Assembly (NCBI RefSeq): GCF_003254395.2 | Contig: NC_037641.1 | Span: 6,997,001-7,061,000, forward strand | Origin: Apis mellifera | Taxonomy: Eukaryota; Arthropoda; Insecta; Hymenoptera; Apidae | Direction: 5' to 3' | DNA: 64,000 nucleotides | In this document: in pieces, positions 26,837 through 41,940 of the stretch | How positions within the stretch are numbered: the first letter of the stretch is position 1 | Layout: each line of letters starts with the position of its first letter | Translations under genes and position numbers: made by a program | The notes under the pieces: model-generated | Told to the model about the DNA's origin: nothing | Seen by the model: only the letters and a program-made list of their open reading frames with translations | The model's database searches: none

Positions 26837-29800
26837 TCCTTCATAAATTTCGATGATTTATGTTACTGTTTTATATTTTCTGAATGCGGATACTTGCTCA
26901 ATATGATTTTTAGGCACGGCAATAAGATATTGTATAATTTTGTTGTACAATTTTTGTTTATAAATCGCATTTAAATTTTGTGTATACGTTAAAGAAGAAA
27001 AATATATTAGAAAAAAATAAAAGATTCATTTATATCTCACGATTTTTTCAAATCGAAGTTAAATATTTTATTCAATAACTAATTTTTCGGAAATAATACG
27101 CGATATTAATCAGAAATTTAATTCCAAATTTTGCTGTTTCGTCAAAAAATTATGGGTCCAGGAAAACGTATCCTATTTCCCAAGTGTTGTGAAATCCTTA
27201 TTGCCCGCCTTCTATCATCTCCTCTCCAGTATTATTGTCGCACAGTGATTCATTGAAGATTTAAAAGTTTGGCTCGCTGCCTGGCCGAGATAACTTGCAT
27301 CCAGTCGAGATCTGAACAGGTATACTCGTGGAGTACTTTTTAACGCGGAAGATGCAATACCGCGGAATAAAATTACGCGAAGTTTTAGCTCCGAAGATTT
27401 ATGCTCCGAAAATTGGCAAACCCTTTCTTTCTTCCCGACGAGTTACGCTCCCCTCAATTTCTCGAACGAATGATATTTCATTTTTCAATTGTTTACACTC
27501 TTCACGAAAGAAAATTTCACAAATCATTGATATTGTTTTCACGATTACATTCAAATTTGTTGTCCATTATTTGTTATCGTTCAATTTTTCTCACTTTCTT
27601 CGCATCCAAAATTTACTTCCTTCCTTTAAAGTAGAATATTTTATGGAGAAGTTTTCAAAATTCTTTCAATTAATATCAAGATACTGTTCAATTGTTTCTT
27701 CCATAGAAAAATTAAAAGTAAGATTATCTTGATCGATCCATCGTTAATGGTAAATCTAAAAATCAAAATTACAAAATGTAAAAGTAATTGTCTACAAATT
27801 ACAATTTGATCTACTAGAAATAGTTTGCAAAGAAATATGTTGGATAAGGACGGAGCGGGTGTTTGACAAATCGAGATACTGGCATTTCGTCGAATTGTCG
27901 GCAGCTACCCTTTCTATCTATTCTTTCCCCTATCGGGTTGTTTTGAGAGCAGCTCGTGGCAGTCCCGGGGGTATACACGTTGGCATTTAAATGACGGGCC
28001 AATCCACGGCCCGTACAGAACTAACGAAACGAGACGGCACAGAAACCGGGGGTTGCTCACCGTGTAACCGCCATTACGGAGAACCAGCGACATGACGTGA
28101 CTTTTAATCTCCATTTTCTTCCCTTTCGACGCCACTTCTATTACTCTCCTTTTTTTACTTGCTTCTTTCCAATGACTTAACCCTTCCGTGTTGCTTGATC
28201 TCATCAATCGAAATCCCTCTTTACTAATTTCTTCAAATATCGTCCTTAATGTTATATGTATTCATATATAGATAAATATTAAGAATTTTAAAAATCGAAA
28301 ATTAAAAAAATAATATATTCTCAGAGTACTTACTTTACTTTCAAAATTAACGACACCATTTCTTTGTATAATAAAAATATTCGACTCTTCGCGAAAGATA
28401 TCTGTCAACCGTTTCACAATACACGTGACAACACGTATATTAATCCATAGAAATGATTCCAACATCACGCAAACGATATAATTCATGGAGAACACCTGTT
28501 ACGTTCTATTCCTTGCATCATAAATCGTACTCTGCAATTTTCCATCAATTGCACATTTTTCTCTCTCTCTCTCTTTTTTTTCACTCCCAATAATATCGAA
28601 TTAGAGTAATATCCGTCACGCGTGAAACAAAATCGTTTGATCGACGACGAGGAGAGTTTGTTCTCATTTGGCGACGCCTTAACCTCTCTTCCGACGTCGC
28701 GACGCCTCAGAGTAATCACACGTAAATGATTGACAGTTAAACCCTGGTGGGCGTAAACGAACTATAAACCGTCGTGAATACACACAACCACGGGCTATAA
28801 ATAATACCTCGAACAGGAAGAATGAACGATTTATGGGAAATCGTTGTTTACCCGGATTATGCAAGCGTTGCGAATGTTACGTTGCATCCTGTACGCGGGG
28901 AATTTAATCTTATCCGAAAAGAATTATTTTTTTCTTTTCGCCAAAGAATGGCTCAACAGAATCCAGCCTATATTTCGAAATTTCGAATCGATCAAAATTT
29001 TAATTTTCAATTTTGATAAGTATTTTCCTATATCTTTTACTCAATATTTCCCTTTTTGATTCGTTGATTCGTGGTTTATTGAATTTATCAGAACAGATGA
29101 AGTCTAAAGGGAATGTAACAGTAGTTTGATGCTCTAACTTCTTTGCAAACTTATATGATATTAAATTCTTATATATTCAAAGTTTACCACGATTTTCTCA
29201 AATTAAACATTTTGAAAAACACTTGAGCTTAATTATGTATTCATTAACCAAATATTCTACTCATTCGTTCTATCCATGAATCGAAAACGGATTTAAATTA
29301 TCAGAAACGATTTACTCGAAAACTTTGATCCGATCTCTGTATCATCAGTTTACTGTTCGGTGTTCATAGATCACACGTTCAAAGATCACGAAGTATGGAA
29401 AAAAAGGATAGAGTTAATGTCGAGTCGTCTAGGTCACGGATTGGTCTGCTTTATTCAAGCGGAGTCGTGACCCACTTGCTGTTACCGGTCATGTTAATCG
29501 CACAAAGACCGGCACGTGCGCTGCACAGTTATGCACTTTTTCTTCCCTTGCCCAGAAACCATTTGCGGTTCGGTTCGTTGACAATTGAAGTTTCACGCGC
29601 TCGAGCTCGGTATTCCTGGATTCCAGCTTAGCCAGAAGTCGCCTTTCGCGAAAATTTATCGTAATAATCGAGATCTGAACAAATTGACTCAATTTTTAAT
29701 TCATTTTCTCTAATTTTGAAAAATTTTATCGAAAGTTTCATTGTTAAAATTAATTATAATTAATTTCGCTTATATGAAAGAAATATATATTTTTTTAAAT

Positions 29801-30724
29801 TTAGAATCAAGATCGAATCTTTAATTTTGACACAATGTTTCTCGATTCTTAATTCGATTTCAACTTTTAATAATATTTAATATTTATAAATTTTCACTTT
29901 TGATGTCGCGCTTCCTTTCCACACAATTAATTTCGGTACAATCTTGAGGTCGCATCGGGATATTATTTATGGTCTTGCACAATTTCTGCACATTTTTGAT
30001 CGAATTCAGAGGAAAAACAAAGGAAGTGCCTAATAAGTCGCATCATTATTCGCGTAAGGAGAAGAAGGAGAAGAGGAAGAATAGAAGAACATGCGAGGAT
30101 ATTATAAATGCGAATTAATGAAAATGTACGCTAAAATATTCGCATATAGATTAATTATCTTGTTACGTATACAATCTTTCTTTAAATCTTTAAATTTAAT
30201 ATCTTTAAATTTAATGTCTTCGGACGTCATAAAACTTTATGTAGTTAATTTAATATTTCACATACACACGCGCACACAATCTGAGAAGCAATTTTTAAAT
30301 TTAATACCGATGAATTTAATTACACGATTTCTAATAAAAAAAAATTAAATATTAATCGTACGTAACTAAAATTATTATTAATAAAAATTATTAAACAGAA
30401 AATTAGAATTCTAAATTCAAAAGAAATCGATCCAAACAATTTCAAATACATCTAAGTTGAACTAATTTCGAACGATCACCAATACCAAAAAAGAAAAAAA
30501 AATAGAAAGAAAGAAGCAACAAAAAGTAAGTGGAAAAGAGGATGAAAAAGAAAAAAGAGAAAGAAAAACGGAGCAAAAGAAGCGCCCGCAAAGAGGGCAG
30601 GGTCGCGCCTCTTAAGTCTGCCGGAAATAAAAGAGCGCACGTGAGAGAAAAAGTGTCGAGAGGGCGGCACGAAAGACGAAGTTGAACGTAGAGAAAGGAG
30701 AGTAACAAGGATAATAAGATGCTT

Positions 30725-30845
30725 TATTAAGCTCGGCCATTCCGGCTGGCTTTTTGCGGGTAATTATACTCTCGCGCCTAGCCGAGTTGGTATGGCATCC
30801 ACCGACTAATTACTCTTAATTACGAACAAAAGCAACAGTGTTACG
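30725..30845. promoter_or_regulatory. Candidate conserved non-coding element
   Basis: A GC-richer island with ccattccggctggctttttg at 30737-30756. This matches 18 of 20 bases of a string at 2132-2151, and gcg follows in both. It also has homeodomain-like TAAT cores (gggtaattatact, gactaattactcttaattac). No coding frame is supported. Regulatory function is inferred only. Confidence 0.3.
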
Positions 30846-33429
30846 CGTATATTTGTTAGCATTATATATATACATAATATGGTGGAAAGGCGATGGTGGT
30901 TCTACGACGAAAATCATCGCATTTTCGAAGTCGATCGGTCGCCATAATAGCAGTTCCGCTCGGTGAACGAGCGTGGCGGAAGTTGCTTCCCGATGAAAAA
31001 TGTTTGCACTCTATTCTCGCGATTCTGGAAGAAAAATCTAAATCTTTTCGAAAAGAACACGCTCGAATTGCTTTCTAACTTTCCACCGATTTTCAATGGT
31101 GGATTTTGGAAAAAAGAAAGAGATCGTTTCGTGACAAATCGAGCAATTTTTCCAAGATTTTTCAAAATTCTGATTTTTGATATTTTTGGGAAAATGTATA
31201 GATGCACGAAAATATGAATGGAATTTTATAAAATATTAAATTTCACTCTGAAATGAAATTGAAGATATAATAATGTCGATCAAGTTTCTTTTATAAGATG
31301 ATTTAATAATATTTGACCGTTTTAAAATTAATTTTGAACGTGAAACTGACTTGTGAGAACTTGATCGTATTTCGAAAAGAAAATGAAACAGGCGCGCAAG
31401 CGATACGCGGATACGAACACGGAACTAGGAAACATGCAAATGCTGTTCGATGAAATCTGATCCGTGAACGAGAGACAAGCAGGTGAGAGGATTAGGTATC
31501 TAGCCCAGTGGAATCGACGACACAGAATTGGACTCTATTCGTTTCAAGAAGTCGGACAATTCTATCGTTTCCCTCTTATTCCTCACTTGCCGTGCATCAG
31601 GCTTCGTCGACCATCATTTTCAACGCTCGCTCTTTCGTTTTCACTTGCGAGGAATGCGTTTGAATGTGTGTCAGAATAATGACACAAGTCATTTCTTATC
31701 GTCATCGCGAAGAAAGATTGTTCCACAATTTATATAGTTTCCCTATTTTGTAAAATTTATATTTAATTTTCGAATTATGCAATAATTCGATAGATGAACT
31801 CTGTGTAACAGATATAATGGAATTTTTATTATCTTTCATCTTTTGATATTCGAATATCGACATTTCAATTTTGACATTTCAATTCTCTGTGTTATGCTAG
31901 AAATTAACACAGAATTGAGATTTTACTTCGCGTTACGAGACTGTATAAATATCTACAATATTTTTTTACCTTGTTATATTATTTTTCTTCCTACATTCTG
32001 TTGCTAAGATTTTTATCAAATTAGAACGGAAATTCCATTGGCTATTTCTTCTTTTTTCTTTTTTTTTTAATTTTATTCGAAACTAATTTCCATAAAGATA
32101 ATCACTAATTAATTCCTTTTGAACGTAATATCTTATTAACACGTGTTTCTGCACAGATCTGATTTGAACGTTTGCAAGATGAATCATTATTTTCAAGATT
32201 CACTCAACAATAATTCTTATCACTTTAAAAAAATATTAATTTAGAAAAAAAAAACTTGTTAATTCTATAAAAAAGAAAATTAAATCTCCACGAACCATGC
32301 ACGATTTCATTATTTTACGATATTCAATGAATTTCACGTTTAATTTCAACAATATTTCCAATCGATTGGAAACACAGAATGTGAATGTGTTTCGTTCTCG
32401 AGGTGAACTGCAATTCCACGATCATTCTTCTTCTCGAAACGAAAGCCATCAACAGTTACGAGAGGAAGTGTGAGTTCGAGAGAGTGACTCATTCTCGCGC
32501 ATTGACTCTTTCAAGGAGCGTAAATCGATCTGTCGTCCATCATTGACGATTCGAGAGGTTTAATTGGTCGAGACGATAGAGATATATACTATAAAAATTA
32601 AATATTTCCGTTTAATTTGAATAAATTCCATTCACGCGAAACATGTGCAGAGAAATTTTACCATTAGTTCAGTTATAGAGATATCGTACAATTAATTTCA
32701 ATAAAGGAAAGAAGATGTAGAAGATGTAGAAAGAAGAGGAAAACAAATGTTGCAACGATACGATTTCTTGCATATCTTTGTGCATAAGAAGACAAGCGTG
32801 CAGAAGGACAATAGTGAAAACGTGTTCACCAATTACTAATTGTACGTGAAAAAATAATAAGATAAGTAGAAAGCTAGGAAAGGATTGCAAAGAGATTACG
32901 AATTCTTTTATTTTTATTATCACCGTGGACAAAAGTTTCATCAACGATTTCTATTACCAAATCCAGAAAGCTTAAGCTTTGTACTCATCACGAGTTAATT
33001 ATACACAAACAAATCCTCTACACTGTATCACATATTGAATAAATTTGAAAAAATTTCGTACATTCATTAATTCCGAATCCTCTAATATCCAATACAAAAT
33101 ATTAACAGTCTCTTGTTTTTCATAATTTCAAAAAAAATTTTTATCTCGTAACTGGAATCCAATGTAATACTTATATATATATATATATCTGTATCTAAAA
33201 ATTCTGAAGAGACAGAGATCATTGCACAAGATAAAATAAGCATCAAGCAAACGTGAAACTCGTCGTCCGAATAATTCGAGCATTTTCCACACATTCACGC
33301 CTCGATTTCTCCCGTCAAACGACACAAATATCCCCCGTTTCCGACAAGCAAGCTCGTGAAAATTGGCGGAAACTCGGGAATCTCGGCTCGAATCTCGGTA
33401 TCGATCGTCTCGAACCACCGAATTTACAA

Positions 33430-33665
33430 CGCGTATACCGGGGTTATCACGATTAGTTGTCAGCCGTGCAACCCGGGAGAAAATGTAGGAAGGTTAGTAG
33501 TAGCAGCAAGGAATATTTATTCCAAGAATTACGGGAGCTGTATTAGCGTGCACTCGTCCAGACAGGTTCCACGAAGGTGCATAGGCGGCTCTTATGCACG
33601 CGATGCAGTTCGTTACGTTAAAGCGGAGCATGTAAATGAGTTTATACGGGCTCGCCGCCTTTTTT
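33430..33665. promoter_or_regulatory. Candidate conserved non-coding element
   Basis: A GC-richer block between AT-rich flanks with repeated 'tatgcacgcgatgcag'-type words and a 3' C/T-rich tract (about 33657-33720). A 121-codon plus-strand frame crosses it but has no splice signals or domains and ends in a low-complexity tail. It fits a regulatory element better than an exon. Confidence 0.22.
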
Positions 33666-34537
33666 TCGCCCCTCTCCCCTCTCCCCTCCTCCTCTCTTTC
33701 TTTGTCCTTTTTTTTTTTTAACCGGAATAGCGAGTAAACCGCTCCAAAAGAAAAAGCAATTGGAATGTTGCGTTATATACTTTTATCTAATTAGCAGATT
33801 CGTAGGATCTCGTCCGGTTAAGGTGAAATTAATTTCAACGAGAGGAAAGAGTAATTAAAGGAGGATTTAGCAAAGAAATTTGCATAATTTGATTGCGAAA
33901 ATTATTTAATTCCCAAGAAGTTTATTAACGAATTGAACAATACGAAAATTGAAATCGATATATCTTGCTCGATCAAATATTCTTTTAACTTTTCATCTTG
34001 ATCGAATCCTTCCATCTAAATCTTCCTTTTCTTTCGTTCAAAGCACGCCAATGAAGTAAAAAGAAGCAAAGAAAGAGTCTGAGGAAGAGAGAATCCAAAC
34101 AAAATTGTGGATAAAAACGAAGAAAGGAAAGAATCCGGAAGATGGAGGAATCCGGGGATGGAAAACTATTTTAAAAGACTCCGAATCCCTTCGAATCTCG
34201 GCTGTATGGACAAATCGCATACACATCCACGGCCCTCCTGCCGCAGTTCTCCACGTGGTAAAAGTTGATAAGTGAGCGAAACGAAACGAAACGAGGGTGG
34301 CGCGATAGAGCTCGTCGAGATCCTGCTGTTAGATAGAGTTGGCTCGTAATAACGCGCGAGCCGCGCTCTACCTGGCAGGTTGTTATTGCTGCTTATTATT
34401 TATCCATCGTGGGCGGCTTGAAACCGCGTGCTTCGTGGTCTGTTTACACGGCCAGAGAGGTGGGAAGAAGCGCAGAGGGGAGGGTGGTACGTTCGAAACC
34501 AGCCACCGACGTTGGAACTTTAATTATTATCCTCCTC

Positions 34538-34559
34538 AGAGAGAGAGAGAGAGAGAGAA
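34538..34559. repeat. (AG)n microsatellite
   Basis: About ten perfect AG units. Confidence 0.9.
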
Positions 34560-37500
34560 GAGGATCGATGTTCCAACTAAGTTTGTTCGACCTACCACCA
34601 TCAGCTCGGTTGGTGGCCGTGATAAGAAAAGGTGTACGACGTCCTAATATTGGATATGTACGTATATGCGCGGGCAGGGACACATTGATGACAAAGAATT
34701 TTTCCTGTAATCGATAACCAGGCCTTTTTGTTTCCGGAGTGTCGTGGCAACGCGTTGTTTTGAATTCACGCGTCAACGTTGCCTGTTTCAACCCCCTTTT
34801 TGCGAGCTTCTGGAAAGGGAGGAAAAAAAAAAAGGAACGAATGGGTGACGAATGGATGGCGGTCGTGTCGAGAATGGGTGTGTCCTGATGCGAGTTTGAT
34901 TGATGGCAAAGGAGGGATTGATTCTTGGAGAGCGACGGATTCTCCATTTTTGTTAATGTTTCATATGTTGTTTCATATGATGGAGTGATAGAATGGCGAG
35001 ATTGAAGGGAATGCGGGGAATACTTTTGTCGTGGAATTGATTGGCGAAGTAAGAGAGAAATAGTTGAAGGATTTTTCTAACTTTCGAAAGTATGAAGAGA
35101 TTCGAGTATTTAAGATGAGAGATATTAATTTTGCAAAGTAATTTTTAAATTATTGATAACAATATTGTTGAACACAAGTAGCTGAAAATGTTAATAATAG
35201 AACGATATACGATTTCAATGTCTCATAATTCGCGTTCAACGTAGGTTCAGCGTTCCAGTGAGCAAACTCACCTTGCCTATACTTAGAAAGGCTAAAGAAA
35301 AAGAGAACAGAACAACCCTGATATATCCTCAACTGAATCACTCAATCGTTATTCCACATTATATTCCTCTAACAAATCCTCATTTCTATATTTCTTATGA
35401 AACCTGTGTATACACTCTCTGTACACTTTCTCTTCAACCGCGAATAACTAAAAGGTCACAAAATGTACAAGAGTTTACTCAACTCAAAAGTTTCGCGCAA
35501 TTTTCCTAATGGAAAATCTAATTTTCACTACATCTATATGGGGATAACATTTTCAACAAGGATGCAGTCATCCCACTTCTGGCCGCAATTAATTAATTGC
35601 AATCACTCGATCACAAAATTACCATTATAAATCTATAATTACAAACCTAATGTATTATTCAGTTACTATAATTGTACGCGACCTTCGAGTAATTGCCTCG
35701 GCGATTATCTTCATTAATGTCCGGTTAAATTAATTAAAATACCATTAATATTATCGTACTATTATTATTATTATCAACTTGTCCTGTCTAACCTGAATCC
35801 TCGTTCAAATTATCATTGACCAGCCGATGATTCATGAACACGTACCGAGAGACCAAGTTACAATCGCGGTAAATCGGTTCAACGCGCCGATTCTGCCGCA
35901 ATTCCGGTCCGCCGGCTGAATCTCGCAACAGCGGCGGTGAGTCACAGCGTAGAAAACGAAACGGAAAAATTGCGGCACGGTGATGCAGCTCGCTTGCCTT
36001 CCAGATCGGTCGCGACCCGACCGATTTCGTGGTCGAGTTCGGTCGAAGGCGCATCGGTGCTAATGATCCGTATCGGTGATCCCGTTATATACTTGCCACC
36101 TCCGCTTCCGCCTCTAATCCGTGCTCCATGCACGGAGAGTCTATTCCTCGAGAAGACTTGAATATCTCTTCTATCGATATTTCTGAAATTCTTCTTTCTA
36201 CGATGTTTGAAACTTTTTTCAAAACTAGGAAGTAAAATGTTTGCTATTTTTCCAAGATATTTGACGATTGATTTTTTAACAGGATGTAATACAATGGAGA
36301 GATTTTCAAGAAAGATGATATGAAATATAACGGAGGAAAATTCGAGTCGTAATTGAAATCAACCCATGCTCTATTTCTTCGGTGTATCCATTTCCATCTT
36401 TCCGCAACAGGGTGCATCCAGGAAGCGATGTTTCTTCTTCCTTTGCGAAATTCTACATCAAACTTTCGCAACGTCATCTCGCTCGCTAATTCACTTTCGA
36501 ATTTTTCTTTCACGGAAAGAAAATTCCGTGATAAAACATCGAGTGGATTGTTATGTCGAAAGTTCGCTCCGTTGCAAAATATCGGTTTTCATCGGATGGA
36601 AGCTTAGCAGGGAAGGTGGAAAATCGCGTTGCGGCTCGCATCATTTCAATATAATAAGCGGATCGCGCGTTAGATGAGGGGCAAGGCCTCGGATAGATGG
36701 TTCTCTGGAGATTAAGCTTGGCTTTATTTCCACTGGTTGTCGACTCGAATATCATCGAATAGCACGAAATGAATAAATAGCTAATGAAACTTTCGTGGAA
36801 AAAAAAAAAAAGAGAAGAAAAGAAATATCTAATTGGCGGTATATCTACCGGTTGTAACGCAATCGCTGACGCGATACTATGACGTGGTGAAGGTTTTTCG
36901 ATAACGACAGCTTGACATTTTCACGTTTCATACACGAAATACAGTCGTTAGTATTACTAGTATAGTGTATAATCGTTTATTTTTATTAGACACATTTGTG
37001 CGCGAACTGGCATTTGTGGCATGCAATGGGAAAGTGGCAAAATGAAAAAGAAAACGGATGAACGAGAAAAGGAAAAAGAAAAAGAATATTGATATATTTA
37101 ATGTTTACATAAATCTTATAATGACATCATCAAAATATCGCAAGAATTTTTCTCATCGTTCGTTCCGAAACAATAGCAAAAAAATAAACGCATCTGAGAC
37201 AGAACTTTTCCCAACAGACAACAATTTATTAAATATTTCACCAGCAATAACAAAAATCCAACGTATGCATCTAAACGCAATGCATCTTCTAATTGCAATC
37301 ATTAAATCTTCGTTTTCCTCGTTAAAATTCCATCTCGAAGGTTCCACTCCAAGATCCCGATTCCCACAACTCGGAAGGACGTGTTCTCCGAATATCCATC
37401 CGATCGATTTAATCGCAATTAAAATAATTCATGGAAGCGACGATGCAGGCCAATCGTAACAGTTCGAATGTCAACCCGAGATTAATTACGAATAATTACC

Positions 37501-38834
37501 GAATAATCACGCTGTCGGCGGTATCGTTAAGGTCGATGCGCGTGCACGAGAGAACTTCCAACCGCGTCCATTGTTTCGACGAGGCGCCATTGTGTTGTTG
37601 CGTTTTCGCGCGGCAATCTTCTTCTAATTGGATTAACCACGGTCCTCGTAACGAAATGAAAAAAGAAGAAGAAAAAAAAAAAAGAAAAAAGGAGGAAAAA
37701 AGGAAAGAAGGGATAAGGGAAAAAGAACGGAGAAGAGGAGAAGGAAGGAGGAAGTTGATTTGTTGGCGTAACGTTTAGAGACGTTTAATTGCAAGTATTG
37801 CCAAGGGGACTGTTCTTCTCGTTGGATGCTTTTTGCAGTCGTTCTAAAGAACAACGTGTACGAAACTCTCTTTTTCTTTTGGTGCTTTTTGATTGTAATA
37901 TTAGCTGAATTAAAGGCTCGAGTCAATCAATTTTTTAATTAACGATATTATTTTACATAATGTATTTAATTATAATTATAAATAAAAATTCGAATCAAAT
38001 CCTTCTTCTATTATATAAACTTCGTTTAATTCAATTTACAGTTAAACGAATCGATTTGAAACAAAACTTATCCCGCGATTCTCAATTGATATTGTTTATT
38101 ACTTATTGAAATATTGCAATACGTTGCGTAACATTAAACGCGCAACTTGTTCGACTTCGATGCAACACGGATTATCAATATGAAAAACCTGTTTGTTAAT
38201 ACCGGAGGCAATCTCGAAAGATCGATCGAAACTCAATCTAACAGGTGAAGTGACAAGAGATCTGCGAAGTACGGATTTATTATGTTCTGTTGTGCATTTT
38301 CGAAGACTTGATAGATTTAATCTATGTTTGAGCTTTTACCTATTACCAGTCATCGTTGATATGTTTCGTAAGAACGTCTCCAACCAGAATTAGTTACCTT
38401 TCAATTTCTTTTACATCACACAGCCTTTCAACGATTTTACATTTATCCATTTTATACTTTCTGCAATTATAAATTTAATAACAATACGGTGTTAATTGTT
38501 CGATTTATGTTTTTAATTGCGTTGGAATAAAATTGCAATTTTAAATGAAATTATTATTATTTACACGTTTAATAAGATATTTTTGATCTATGCAAATAAC
38601 TATGTGTGTTGGGAATAAAATTTAGATTGGAATTTTGAAAGAGAGGAAATTTGTAATTTTGGGAAGGAAAAGATTGCAAAGAAATTACGTACGGAAATTG
38701 CAATCTTGAAAGAGATTTTTCGCAAAATTGCAGTTTTTTTTTTTTTTAAGGAAATTTTTTAAGACGAAACAAAATTTCCCGAGGAATACCTATTAAATTT
38801 GAATATCCTTTTTTTTCTCTTTTTTACGTTTCAG

Positions 38835-38847
38835 ATAACTAGAAGAA
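38835..38847 (+). other. End of 5' untranslated leader in first coding exon
   Basis: A good splice acceptor (a T/C-rich tract ending in tttcag at 38834) opens the exon. Between it and the ATG lie 13 bases that contain TAA in frame with the ATG (38836-38838). The exon therefore cannot be read through from upstream in this frame. At least one further 5' untranslated exon must exist upstream, in this window or beyond it; I could not place it. Confidence 0.6.
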
Positions 38848-38937
38848 ATGGGACTAGCGGAGAGAGAGGCCGAAATGCAGGAGCTAGAAACCTCGAGACC
38901 CGGCAGATCGCGAGATCTCTTTGGCGTGCAGCTCGAG
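38848..38937 (+). CDS. First coding exon of an unidentified coiled-coil protein
   Basis: Thirty codons run from ATG to a phase-0 donor (GAG|gtaatt). The translation begins MGLAEREAEMQELETSRPGR and ends FGVQLE, which is acidic and basic with a short helix-like start. The start is chosen because TAA lies in frame four codons upstream and a strong acceptor is 13 bases before the ATG. The exon is more GC-rich than its AT-rich surroundings and joins the next exon in frame. The intron that follows is 11,376 bases. This may be an alternative N-terminus of a longer protein, since other first exons could lie outside the window. The family is not recognised with certainty. Confidence 0.72.
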
Positions 38938-41900
38938 GTAATTGCTTCTAAAATATTATTTGCATCCCTTACGTTTAATCAAAAATTCCTCCGATCAAAA
39001 ATAATTTTTACACAAATTCCAATCTTTTTTCTTAAATTCTCCTCGTCGAAAGTATTTACAATTCCAACCCTTTATTTCTTTCTTTTTCTCTCGATTACTT
39101 AATTCGTCGTTATCGAAAAAAAAATCACGAAAAATCACGCGGAAACATTGGAATTCGATATGATTTCTCCATGAAAATTCCCCTTAAAAATTTTTTGTTC
39201 GTCGAACGCAACCAGATCTCCGATCTAGTATCCTTGTCAGAAACAAATTCGATCCGGAATCGATAGCCCGTTCACCGCGTTCATAAGGTGCAAATTCAAT
39301 AGTCACTTTTGCCAAGAGCACCGAGTGTATAGACCGAGTGAGAGGCACGACCCAGAAAACGGTATCAGTATTGGCTGGAACAAACGGCTATCTGAAACCG
39401 AAACGACACCGGGGAAAGAAAGTCTTCTCGCGCTCTTTCTTCCTCTCCCCGATCCTTCGCCAAGGATCGTCCATGGATTATTATACTCGTTTCTACCCGA
39501 GCTATCTTTAAAACCGATTCAATTTTCTTTAAGTAGATTTATCGAGGTACTGAATTTTTAAGAGAGAAATAATTGGGAAATTCGTCGAGCAAAAGGGGAG
39601 AAATAAGGAAGGAAAGGAAGAAGAAGAAGCGAAAATTGTCTTGAACGACGAAAAGTCATGGATCTTTGACGCGAGATTGAAAGATGTGTCTTTTATTCAT
39701 TTTATTTTTCTTTAAATTTCATTGCATCTTATGTAAAGTATCGACGAATTTATCTCTTTAGAGTAATTCGTATACGGAGTTTCGAAATTTTGAATAAATG
39801 AAAATTTAATATTAGAATTTAAGAATAAAAGAATATTAGATAATTTAATTTGATTTTTGAAAATTTTCCTACGTTTTTTTTTTTTTATATATATATATAT
39901 TTTTTATATATTATTAATTACAATAGAAAAGGCGAATGGAGAAGAAAGTTGTATATAGACAAATTCTATAAAATTCAAAGTACCTATCAAGCGATTAGAC
40001 AATAAAATTTCCTTTATCCTCGCATCTTCTATCATTCAAACTTTCCTTGACACGAATCTTTCACAAGTAAACTCGGAAACGTTACACGAATTTACTTTAT
40101 AACCGCAATTTTTAGGCATATCCCCATCTTCCTTCCCTAATTAATAATATCGATTTTATTTTCCTTTCTTTTTATCGTTGAACCAATAATTAACAGAGGA
40201 GAAAGGTAACAAAAAACAGTGGAACGAGTTGGCGTGGCGGGATCGATGCGATACGATTTTCACTTCCGGTTTTCGCGCGATCGATTTTCATCCGAGGCCA
40301 TCGATTTTTAGAAAGGTATCACCTTTCTCTCGTACACCGACTCGAACGAAAAAAAGTCGAACGAAATTGGAAAGCCATCGCGCGAAATCATTCGATCGAT
40401 GATACAAATTGTTCCTCGATCTCGCGATCCATCTTCGTCCATCGATCTCGATCTTCCGAGCTTTTCGTGCGTTTCGTTTCATTTTATTATCACGCTTCGA
40501 CGCGTAATAATACGAATCGAAGAGATTGTTTCACAAATTTTTATTGGGATTGTGCAATATTGGAAAGCATTGTTTAGTTGCAATTTTATTAGAAATCATG
40601 GAATTATATAGCGGGGTATTTTATTATCCACTTAATGCGAGTAGCTATTACGTTATTTGAAATTACCATATGCCTTGGAAAATATATATTATTATCAGAA
40701 TAATATATGAAATTTGTCTACGTCTTATACTTTCGAAATTATAATTTGATAATTAAAAAAAAAAATATATCCGAATCTAGCCCAGAATAAAATTCTTTTT
40801 TAAATGATATATAAATTATCATTTCCATTCACTTTCGCGATTTTAATTCGAATTGTTCTTCCAATCGAAAAAGATAATTTAATTATTCGAGGAATATTAT
40901 CGACTAGCTATTATTGCGACTCTGTGAGAAACACAGATGCATCTAATCATCGATAGTTGTAAATATCCGTTAGATCGTGGGTAACTCATTTGTCCATCTT
41001 TTTAATTTGCAGAGTACAGCTCGTAACGGGAATCTATTGTATAAACGAATTTGTAAACGCATATCTAATTTATTGGGTCAAGATTACGTATTTCTTTTTT
41101 CTTTTAAATCGTGTCAAATTCGATCAATCATCTTCGATTGACCATCATCGAATAATTAATGAATTTTAAATACGAGAAATATTTATTTCAAACTTCACCA
41201 ATTGATTTATTGAAAGATTTCGTTAATGATATTAATTCATTCCCGCCAAACAGATACTGAATATGACAAAGTATAAAGAAGGACAAAGTATAAGGAAGCG
41301 GATTTGATAGATCTAACAAGATCTACAAGATGCTAATTACGAAATGATGTAAAAAAAAAAAAACTGTAAAGAGGAAAACTTGATGATATTTTTCTAATTT
41401 TTACGAGAAAGCGGTATTTATTAAAATTGGACTTGTCCACACTTCCGTCTACACTTATGATTAAAATAGTTATATCTTACACAACCCAAGTTTTTCTTCT
41501 TCGAGTTCTCTGAATCTGATACTATTAAAATATATCCTCTTCAAACTTATTTATCGATACGTGAAAATGAATGAAATAAATTATTAATTGTTTCTTCTTT
41601 TTATAATGTCTAAATCAATATACAATTCATTTTCGATATTAAAATCGAAAGACAATAAATTTTGAAAGATTTATTTTATTTTATTATACGATCAATTTAA
41701 TTATCCGCTTCGTTATTTCTAAGAAAATATAAATTGAACGTTTTCGAAATTATCATCGATCCAGAAAAAACGATATATAGAATTTCAATAAAAAAATAAA
41801 AGAGAATGAAATAAAAATATATCCAACATTTAGAGCATTTTACGTAAGTAACTTTTCTACTTTTTCATAACGAGTTTTTGTTATTAGATAGAGAACACCA

Positions 41901-41940
41901 TCTCAAAGGATCGGCCAATATTATCACCCTTATAATGTAA

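Larger units (their letters stand above)
23861..38834. other. Non-coding stretch upstream of the first coding exon
   Basis: Mostly AT-rich. GC-richer patches lie at 26100-26300, 28000-28100, 30570-30840, 33280-33670, 34200-34520 and 35820-36140. It may be intergenic DNA or introns between untranslated leader exons of the downstream gene. Apart from a Tc1-like end, microsatellites and candidate conserved elements, I see nothing definable. Confidence 0.5.

Noticed and set aside
35256..35280. miR-87-like seed (gtgagcaaa)
   Set aside because: Only the first nine bases match miR-87; the sequence after it differs and no long hairpin forms, only a short GTGAG/CTCAC stem.
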